DNA of 14,916 nucleotides. Source: Candidatus Microgenomatus auricola (GTDB taxonomy: Bacteria > Patescibacteriota > Patescibacteriia > UBA9570 > XYC2-FULL-38-9). Positions 7,974 to 13,740 of this stretch are shown piece after piece. The DNA lies in the NCBI GenBank assembly GCA_005239655.1, contig SBBP01000140.1, positions 1 to 14,916 of the forward strand, written 5' to 3'. Position numbers and translations under genes: made by a program. The notes under the pieces were generated by a model. The model was not told where the DNA came from and did not search any database. It saw nothing but the letters and a program-made list of their open reading frames with translations. Within the stretch, counting starts at the first letter, position 1. Every line of letters begins with the position of its first letter.

Positions 7974-8696
7974 GTTCACAGACTTTTTGCACACAAGACG
8001 TTCAAATTTTTGTGTTGTCAGAATTGGCGCACAGGAATGAAATACATTCTCTAATTGATCGCGACCGTCTGATCCTTTTCGCACATCAATGATGAGAGTT
8101 CCGTGAGGAGAGAGAATACGATTAACCTCTTGGAGATATATTGAAACCGGGTAATGAAATCCCCACGAGATGAGAGAAACAACGATATCAACTGGTGTGC
8201 TGATCGCAATCGTGAATTGGTCATTCGCTTCGTGCAGATGCACATGTGACTCCGGGACAGCATTTTGTACAAGTATGTCCTTCGCAAGACTCAGTGAATT
8301 GTAAAATGAGCCAACAGGATGTAAGTGGTAGTGGATGGAATCATCGACTGCTGTTTTATCGAGAAGGTGCATCTCAACACGATGACCAAAGTGGCGACTC
8401 AAAAATACATCAACACCACCAAGACCTGCACCGATGTCCAATATGCTGCTGACATTTTCTGGAAGAGATGACGAAAGCATTTGGTATTCCTGCTCCATGT
8501 CTTTCCAAAACGCCTGTTCAATCTCTTTTGAAAAATGTTTTGCTTTTTGCATGACGCTCCACTTGTACAGCGGGGACGCGTAACCGAGGACGGTGAAAAA
8601 ATAGTACAGTGGATGTGGGAGCACATAGTGAGTACGCTGGTACAGCGCGTACGGAATTGCGGTCTCTGGGAGCGTGAGTTCTGGGGCGTTAACCAT
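7968..8696 (-). CDS. Class I SAM-dependent methyltransferase, possible sugar methyltransferase
   Basis: Rossmann-fold methyltransferase of 242 residues. Motif I is SILDIGAGLGGVDV (84-97), the acidic residue ending strand 2 is D113 in HLLDKT, strand 4 is DIVVSLISWGFHYP (170-183), and the post-motif segment is LSPHGTLIIDVRKG (195-208). An about 80-residue N-terminal extension with aromatic clusters (YYFFTVLGYASPLY) may cover the active site. Position among glycosyltransferases suggests methylation of a sugar or of a lipid-linked glycan, but the acceptor is not shown by sequence. It produces S-adenosylhomocysteine, the substrate of the ahcY product encoded further left. It is a single-gene unit read against both flanking operons; the last 6 bases overlap the GT4 gene tail to tail. 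No clear Shine-Dalgarno or strong promoter was found upstream. Confidence 0.85.
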   Translation of the reverse strand: MVNAPELTLPETAIPYALYQRTHYVLPHPLYYFFTVLGYASPLYKWSVMQKAKHFSKEIEQAFWKDMEQEYQMLSSSLPENVSSILDIGAGLGGVDVFLSRHFGHRVEMHLLDKTAVDDSIHYHLHPVGSFYNSLSLAKDILVQNAVPESHVHLHEANDQFTIAISTPVDIVVSLISWGFHYPVSIYLQEVNRILSPHGTLIIDVRKGSDGRDQLENVFHSCAPILTTQKFERLVCKKSVNS

Positions 8697-8711
8697 AGAG
8701 TAAAATGATCA

Positions 8712-8802
8712 TTGATTATCAAGGAAAGAATACCTAAAAAGAGCGGATATGAGCAAGCGGCTTCGGAGCCATACGACTCTTTATTTTCTCTTGAGGATAT
8801 GA
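8712..8802. other. Divergent intergenic region with palindrome, nested hairpin and 8-bp direct repeat
   Basis: Between the methyltransferase and the second GT2 I see three small elements. An odd palindrome, TTGAT-T-ATCAA, lies at 8712-8722. A hairpin GGCT-TCGG-AGCC (8759-8770) is nested inside outer arms AAAGAG (8738-8743) and CTCTTT (8777-8782). A direct repeat GGATATGA occurs at 8745-8752 and again at 8795-8802, exactly 50 bases apart. All are short and could be chance, or could be regulatory sites of the two divergent units. Confidence 0.25.
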
Positions 8803-8808
8803 TATGCT
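8800..8808 (+). promoter_or_regulatory. Candidate extended -10 element for the GT2/pyruvyl transferase/GT4 operon
   Basis: TGATATGCT fits TGn plus a -10 hexamer (TATGCT, 8803-8808). No good -35 lies 16-18 bases upstream. A start site seven bases downstream would fall at ATG 8816, giving a leaderless message. A competing reading is a GAGG Shine-Dalgarno (8793-8796) seven bases before ATG 8804. Confidence 0.33.
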
Positions 8809-8815
8809 CTTTTTC

Positions 8816-9847
8816 ATGTCTGGAAAAGTCGCTATTATTATTCTGAATTGGAATGGCAAAGATCTCCTGAATGAGTGTATCTCCGCTGTGCTGAAACAAG
8901 AGTATACACCATTTGACACGTATGTAGTTGACAATGGTTCAACCGATGGATCAGTAGAATACATTCGCACTGCATTTCCACAGATGAGTCATCTTATCGC
9001 GCTGGATCGAAATACCGGGTATGCAACTGGGAATAACGCCGGGATACAAGAGGCACTCAAGGATCCAGACGTGCAGTACATTGTGACACTGAATAATGAC
9101 ACAATTGTTCAACCCAAATGGCTGTCTGCTCTAGTTGAAGCAGCGAAATCAGATGTGACGGTCGGCATGGTATCGAGTAAGGCACTCTTTCCTGATGGCA
9201 CGATTCAGTCTGTTGGTTTAGCGCTGGAACGCGACTTAATGGGCGACAAGATGGGAGGACTCTCGCTTGGGTACAACATGCCGGGGACGGCGTTTTCACA
9301 GCAGAAGGAAATTTTTGCTCCGTCTGGTGTATCTGCACTCTTCAAGCGGGAAGTGCTTGAACGTGTCGGCATGTTTGATGATGACTTTTTTGCGTATGCC
9401 GAGGATGTCGATCTTGGATTTCGTGTGCGACTTGCCGGTTGGACCTGCGTCTATGCACCTGGCTCGCGTCTGACGCATTTGCACTCGCAGACGACTGGAG
9501 TAGCATCACCATTTAAAGCGTTTCATACGAAACGCAATAGGTATTTTGTCGCAGTAAAAAATTTTCCTCTCTCCATGCTGCTTTCTTTTCCTTTGCGTGA
9601 TATACAATGGAATTTCTCGCAACTATTAAGCAGGGATACAGAAAGTTCTTCAAAACAACTTCAAAAAAATATTGGATTCTCCGGTATATGCACTCTTATG
9701 TTTCGAATGTATATCGATATCATTCGATACCTTCCTCGTATGATCAAGAAACGCAGAATGATTAAAAAAATACATACGCAAAAAAATAGCACTGTCCGTC
9801 AATGGTTTGTTCGATTTGCACGTAAAGCAATAGAGGCTGGTCAATGA
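8816..9847 (+). CDS. Family 2 glycosyltransferase, rhamnosyltransferase-like (WbbL type)
   Basis: GT-A fold inverting transferase for glycan assembly at the cytoplasmic membrane face. From ATG 8816 it has 343 residues. It has IIILNWNGKDLL, VVDNGSTDGS (37-46), NTGYATGNNAGI (66-77) and the metal-binding LNNDT (92-96). SGVSALFKREVLERVGMFDDDFFAYAEDVDLGFRVRLAGW follows with the catalytic-region Glu-Asp pair at 196-197. These features are those of the rhamnosyltransferase-like GT2 group, which would fit dTDP-rhamnose made through RmlB; the donor is inferred only. The C-terminus is basic (IKKRRMIKKIH) and lacks a clear membrane helix. An in-frame ATG at 8804 would add MLFF and has a GAGG upstream; I prefer 8816 from family length and the -10 element at 8803-8808. 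Its TGA overlaps the next ATG (ATGA, 9844-9847). Confidence 0.9.
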   Translation: MSGKVAIIILNWNGKDLLNECISAVLKQEYTPFDTYVVDNGSTDGSVEYIRTAFPQMSHLIALDRNTGYATGNNAGIQEALKDPDVQYIVTLNNDTIVQPKWLSALVEAAKSDVTVGMVSSKALFPDGTIQSVGLALERDLMGDKMGGLSLGYNMPGTAFSQQKEIFAPSGVSALFKREVLERVGMFDDDFFAYAEDVDLGFRVRLAGWTCVYAPGSRLTHLHSQTTGVASPFKAFHTKRNRYFVAVKNFPLSMLLSFPLRDIQWNFSQLLSRDTESSSKQLQKNIGFSGICTLMFRMYIDIIRYLPRMIKKRRMIKKIHTQKNSTVRQWFVRFARKAIEAGQ

Positions 9848-11121
9848 GGGTTCTGATTGTCAATATCTATAACTATCTCAATAAAGGTGACGCCGCCATC
9901 GGTATTGGGATGCTACGAGAACTGCATGATGCATTTAATGTTGAACAGTTTTTTCTTTCTTCTAGCCATCATGATCAAGATCAACAATTCTACACCAGCG
10001 CTCACGAGTATCCTGTCGAGGTCGTAAATTCGCTCTTTCGCATTGTTCATCATCCTCATATTTTTTGGAAGCTCTGTAAAGTTGCTCTTTCGCTGATCAT
10101 TATCTTTAGTCGGCTATGGAAGGTGCGCCCACTGCATCGCATTCAGTATATCCATGACATCAACCAATTGCTGACGTTCTACCAAACCGCTGATGTGGTT
10201 ATTTCGTGTGGCGGAGGATACCTCTATACGAGCCATCCGTGGAAAGGTGTTCTGAATCTCGTCACGTATGGGTACTCTTTTCTCATCGCTCGCCTATTCC
10301 ATAAACCAATTATTTTGTACGCACAATCCATAGGTCCATTCTTTTATCCATGGCACGCATCACTTGTGGCCTCCTTTTTGCGAAAGACGAACTTGATTTT
10401 AGTGCGTGAAAACATCTCCTATGAAATCGTCACGAAAATGTCATTGCTGACCCCAGTCGTTCTGACTGGAGATGCCGCATTTCTCTTACCGACTCATCCT
10501 GTTCCGGAGTACATACAACAACGTCTATCGATGCTCAGAACCCAGCAGCCAATTCTCGTTGGCATCACTGTCCGAGACTGGCTTCCGAAGGCTCAACAAC
10601 ATCTCTACGAACAACACATGATGGAGCTCATCGTCGCCCTCCATGCAGACTATCGAGCGCACATCATTTTTATTCCTCAGGTGATGGTGCCAAACGGTGA
10701 TAATGACCTTGAAGTCGCGCATCGCATTTTTCGCTCGATGCCAGCCTCTGCTCGAGATGCGTTTTCTGTATGGGACGACGATCTCTCTCCGCAAATCATG
10801 AAAGGAATCATTGGTGAACTCGACTTTTTTATTGGTACACGTATGCATTCAAACATTTTTGCTCTGTCACGCGCTGTCCCAACCATTGCCATTGGTTACC
10901 TTCCAAAAACACGTGGAATCATGAGAGACTTGCACATGGAACATTTTGTCCTGAACATTGATGAGTGTACAGCAGCACGTGCGACAACACTTTTCAGACA
11001 ACTCATGGAGCAAAAAGAGTCTATTCGCAGCGAACTCAAAGAGCGCATTCCGATCGTGGAACAGTCCGTGAGAAAAAACTCAATCGCCATCAAACAATAC
11101 GTGTTCGACAACGTCAAATGA
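9844..11121 (+). CDS. Polysaccharide pyruvyl transferase family protein (CsaB/WcaK-like)
   Basis: Transfers pyruvate from phosphoenolpyruvate to a sugar, forming a ketal that adds negative charge to surface polysaccharides; in other bacteria this modification anchors S-layer proteins or marks exopolysaccharide. The 425-residue protein has the family landmarks: NIYNYLNKGDAAI (7-19), VVISCGGGYL (118-127), AQSIGPFF (160-167), VRENIS (187-192), TGDAAFLL (208-215) and the C-terminal GTRMHSNIFALSRAVPTIAIGY (331-352). The C-terminal half is a GT-B-like domain. ATG 9844 overlaps the previous TGA and also has GAGG seven bases upstream, one of few plausible Shine-Dalgarno motifs here. The stop overlaps the next start as ATGA, so three genes are translationally coupled. 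The pyruvylated sugar cannot be identified from sequence. Confidence 0.93.
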   Translation: MRVLIVNIYNYLNKGDAAIGIGMLRELHDAFNVEQFFLSSSHHDQDQQFYTSAHEYPVEVVNSLFRIVHHPHIFWKLCKVALSLIIIFSRLWKVRPLHRIQYIHDINQLLTFYQTADVVISCGGGYLYTSHPWKGVLNLVTYGYSFLIARLFHKPIILYAQSIGPFFYPWHASLVASFLRKTNLILVRENISYEIVTKMSLLTPVVLTGDAAFLLPTHPVPEYIQQRLSMLRTQQPILVGITVRDWLPKAQQHLYEQHMMELIVALHADYRAHIIFIPQVMVPNGDNDLEVAHRIFRSMPASARDAFSVWDDDLSPQIMKGIIGELDFFIGTRMHSNIFALSRAVPTIAIGYLPKTRGIMRDLHMEHFVLNIDECTAARATTLFRQLMEQKESIRSELKERIPIVEQSVRKNSIAIKQYVFDNVK

Positions 11122-12416
11122 ATATTCTTCTCGTTACACACAAGTTTGATATCCGTTCACTCAAGGGAACTGAGCGGCACTGCTGGGACCTTGCACAGGC
11201 ACTGCGTCGCGCTGGGCACACAGTGACTCTGGTTGCAGGAATGCAAAATGCACGTGCTCAGAACGGCACGACCAGCGTCAGTCACATACGCGGCATCGAC
11301 TGCTATTTCATTCGCACGCGATGGGGAACGATTGACCCAAGAGTCATGCGCAAACGTATCGACGAAGCCTTTGCAGACGTACTATCCAAAATACAAGCTG
11401 ATGTTGTACACATTCATCACCTCGCTGGACTTTCTCTCGGCATCATCGAAGTCTGCGCGCGTCAATCCATTCCAACGGTGTTCACTGCGCACGATTACTG
11501 GATGCTCTGTCCAAGCTTTCAAGGCGTTCGTCACAGCAACGAACAACGAGCGTATGGATCGGAGTGCCGTCGCTGTTATGCGGATACTCTCGAGCAGAGT
11601 CTTGTTTCGCAAACCTTGGTTCCCAGAAAACTTGCCCCGGCGGTCGCGTGGTGTGTCACGCTCGCGCTTTCAAAATCATTTTTCGAAAAACGATCGCGCG
11701 CTATCTCACACGTGCTTCAGCAAGTTGACCATGTGATTGCACCTTCACGCTTCCTTGCTGAAAAGTTGAGCTCTGCTTTCCCTCTGCAGCGTACGACCGT
11801 ATCTCTCAACGGAGTGGAGTGTTCGCAATTTACGCAAACCGTCAGCCATCCACATCCTGTACTGCGTTGTGGCTTTATTGGCTCATTGAACGCTCTCAAA
11901 GGTATTCAAGTGGTCATTGATGCATTTTGTCAATTACGCTCTCAACAAGTCGAATTACGGATTTTTGGACCATTCAATGAGCGCAACCCGTATCATCGTC
12001 ACATCAAGCACCGTGCTCAATGTAATCCTCGCATTCGATTCCAGGGTTCACTCTCATTTGAACGCATTCATGAAGCGTATCAGGCCGTTGATCTTGTGAT
12101 TGTGCCTTCACTGTGGTATGAAAATTGTCCTTTGGTCATCCAAGAAGCCTACGCCTCAGGGCGACCGGTCATCGCCTCGCATTATGGAGCACTGAAGGAG
12201 TTCATTCTGGAGGACATCAGTGGCAAAACATTCCCAGTTGGAGATGCTGACGCTCTTGCACATATCATCCGTTCTGTCTTAAAAACACCTGAGCTGCTCA
12301 ATCGCTGGAAGCAACATCTCCCAAAGGTAAAGTCTATTGACGATCAACGCGCTGAATTTGAATTGTTGTATTCAGAACTGCTCGCAAAGCGAGCGAAGCG
12401 ACGTGAACGTGTATAA
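11118..12416 (+). CDS. Family 4 glycosyltransferase with Cys-containing insertion
   Basis: GT-B retaining transferase of 432 residues, third gene of the coupled trio. N-terminal landmarks are KGTERHCWDLAQALRRAGH (16-34), VVHIHHLAGLS (96-106) and the TAHDYWMLCPS segment (123-133). C131 with C150 and C153 (ECRRC) forms a possible metal-binding cluster; I recall similar HDYW-Cys segments in GT4 enzymes of O-antigen and capsule clusters. In the C-terminal domain are CGFIGSLNALKG (251-262), ELRIFGP (279-285), and the E-x7-E motif at E335/E343 (ENCPLVIQE). ATG 11118 overlaps the preceding TGA; an in-frame extension back to 10965 is an artefact over the pyruvyl transferase gene. The gene ends in tandem stops TAA TAA (12414-12419). 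Its last 73 bases also encode the flippase C-terminus on the other strand. Confidence 0.93.
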   Translation: MNILLVTHKFDIRSLKGTERHCWDLAQALRRAGHTVTLVAGMQNARAQNGTTSVSHIRGIDCYFIRTRWGTIDPRVMRKRIDEAFADVLSKIQADVVHIHHLAGLSLGIIEVCARQSIPTVFTAHDYWMLCPSFQGVRHSNEQRAYGSECRRCYADTLEQSLVSQTLVPRKLAPAVAWCVTLALSKSFFEKRSRAISHVLQQVDHVIAPSRFLAEKLSSAFPLQRTTVSLNGVECSQFTQTVSHPHPVLRCGFIGSLNALKGIQVVIDAFCQLRSQQVELRIFGPFNERNPYHRHIKHRAQCNPRIRFQGSLSFERIHEAYQAVDLVIVPSLWYENCPLVIQEAYASGRPVIASHYGALKEFILEDISGKTFPVGDADALAHIIRSVLKTPELLNRWKQHLPKVKSIDDQRAEFELLYSELLAKRAKRRERV

Positions 12417-13642
12417 TAAAGAAATGAAAGCACGGCCTCACTGAGCACCGTGGTGACTGCAGCACCGATAATGCCGAAGAGCGGGATCGCGAGGGCATTC
12501 AAGAAGAGATTGGTCGCAGCAACAGTGCCCTGGATCCACGTGCGACCTTTTTGATCACCAATTGATGTTAGGACAGTCCCGTAGACATGCGAAGTGAATT
12601 TACACACAATGACCAAAGCGAGTATGCGTAGTACAGGGATTGATGGCTGTGAACCAGAGCCGTAGATGAGGCGGATGACAAACGGTGACGTGACAAAGAG
12701 TACAAGACTACAGAGGAGGCCGATACCGAACGAATAGAATGCATATCCTCGAGTAAATCGTTGAAACCCATGCGCGGTCTCTCTATGATAAAAACGTGTG
12801 AGCCGTGGGAGGAGTGATGTGGAAAAAACTGACGGAAGCAAAAAGAGTCCGGTGATAATACCGTACGCTGCGCTGTACCAGCCAGCTGCCTGTGCTCCGT
12901 ACACTGCTCGTATAATCATCAGGTCTGCTTTAAAATAGATATACACAAATACTCCGCTCAGCGCGTACGGAAGAACATGACGTGTGAAACGAGCAGTTGC
13001 GGACAACGAAGGAATTCCATCTGTAAAATCCAACAGTCGTTTGCGGACGAGGGAGAGCGTGATGGCGACAGTGCCTAAAATAGCAACGCTGAGGAGAGCA
13101 ACGATGGTGAGAAGAAATGAATGCAGAAAGAGAAGAACTCCTATCACTCCTACGACATTGACGCATGTGATCACTAATCGCAAAATGCACTCGTGTTTCA
13201 TTTGCTCAATCGAACGGAGGAATGCAAATAAAAACAGTTGGAGATTCAAGAAAAAATTGTAGAGGAGCACGAACAAAAATGTGATCTGACCTGTCCAGGA
13301 CAGTACGTCTTGAGCACGAAGAATCAGTGTGATCACAAAACTGCCAATCAGTAAAAATGTCGAGGAATACAGTTTTAATGCGCTAGAATTTCGAAAAAGA
13401 CGAGGTACCGCAGATGTGTCAGTCGCAACTTCTCGCAGAACGTAGGTTTGCAGTCCAAAATCGAAACACAGAAGTAATGTTGAGGTCAACGCAATGAGAA
13501 AATTAAACTCTCCAAAGGTTCCAAACCCAAGCGTGCGGGCAATAAAAACGCCAATGATAAAAAGGCTCCCTTTTTCACCAACTTCTGCAATCATCAGCCA
13601 GGCGCTGTTTTTTTGAACACGTCGCAAATCTTCTTGCTTCAT
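12344..13642 (-). CDS. Wzx/MATE-like lipid-linked oligosaccharide flippase
   Basis: Polytopic membrane protein of the polysaccharide transporter family, expected to flip undecaprenyl-linked oligosaccharide from the cytoplasmic to the outer face. From ATG 13642 it has 432 residues with about twelve hydrophobic segments. The N-terminal region NSAWLMIAEVGEKGSLFIIGVFIARTLG followed by FGEFNFLIALTS is the usual Wzx start. The loop LFLLPSVFSTSLLPRLTRFYHRE (around 266-288) and the late segment FGIIGAAVTTVLSE are also typical. In-frame ATGs at 13654 and 13651 lie inside a -10-like TATGAT (13655-13650), so a message from that promoter would begin near 13642; I therefore use the third ATG. The C-terminal basic and Ser-rich tail (about 23 residues) is encoded entirely within the opposing GT4 gene. 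It is read opposite to the glycosyltransferases it would serve. Confidence 0.9.
   Translation of the reverse strand: MKQEDLRRVQKNSAWLMIAEVGEKGSLFIIGVFIARTLGFGTFGEFNFLIALTSTLLLCFDFGLQTYVLREVATDTSAVPRLFRNSSALKLYSSTFLLIGSFVITLILRAQDVLSWTGQITFLFVLLYNFFLNLQLFLFAFLRSIEQMKHECILRLVITCVNVVGVIGVLLFLHSFLLTIVALLSVAILGTVAITLSLVRKRLLDFTDGIPSLSATARFTRHVLPYALSGVFVYIYFKADLMIIRAVYGAQAAGWYSAAYGIITGLFLLPSVFSTSLLPRLTRFYHRETAHGFQRFTRGYAFYSFGIGLLCSLVLFVTSPFVIRLIYGSGSQPSIPVLRILALVIVCKFTSHVYGTVLTSIGDQKGRTWIQGTVAATNLFLNALAIPLFGIIGAAVTTVLSEAVLSFLYYTRSRRFARFASSSEYNNSNSAR
12380..12394. other. Perfect inverted repeat in the overlap of two convergent genes
   Basis: GCTCGC-AAA-GCGAGC is a 6-bp GC-rich stem with a 3-base loop inside the 73-bp region coding for both C-termini. 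No T-tract follows on either strand, so it is not a canonical intrinsic terminator, but it is the only stem-loop I see near either 3' end. Confidence 0.35.
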
Positions 13643-13649
13643 CTGGAAC

Positions 13650-13678
13650 ATCATAACAAGCGCTGGTCCAACTCACAA
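13650..13678 (-). promoter_or_regulatory. Candidate flippase promoter (leaderless)
   Basis: On the minus strand, TTGTGA (13678-13673), a 17-base spacer and TATGAT (13655-13650). The predicted start site falls at about 13642-13644, which is the third in-frame ATG of the flippase gene. The -35 is moderate (four of six), the -10 good (five of six). Confidence 0.42.
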
Positions 13679-13695
13679 GCTCCAACAGCACATCA

Positions 13696-13724
13696 TTGTC
13701 TGTCTGATTCGTGTGTGGTATAGT
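13696..13724 (+). promoter_or_regulatory. Sigma70-type extended -10 promoter for protein B
   Basis: TTGTCT (13696-13701), a 17-base spacer and TATAGT (13719-13724), with TGG directly before the -10. Transcription would begin near 13731, about ten bases before ATG 13741. It shares spacing, the TTGnCTG start and the TGGyATAGTA end with the promoter at 4889-4917. Confidence 0.55.
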
Positions 13725-13740
13725 ATGTGCGTTTTCTCCT

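Noticed and set aside
7984..8017. T5 run and ACACAA/TTGTGT inverted repeat after the first GT4 stop as a terminator
   Set aside because: The stem is AT-rich with a 13-base loop, the T-run precedes rather than follows it, and it lies in the methyltransferase coding sequence.
10965..11117. 51-residue extension of the second GT4
   Set aside because: Overlaps the conserved end of the pyruvyl transferase gene and is low-complexity polar sequence; the ATGA overlap marks the real start at 11118.
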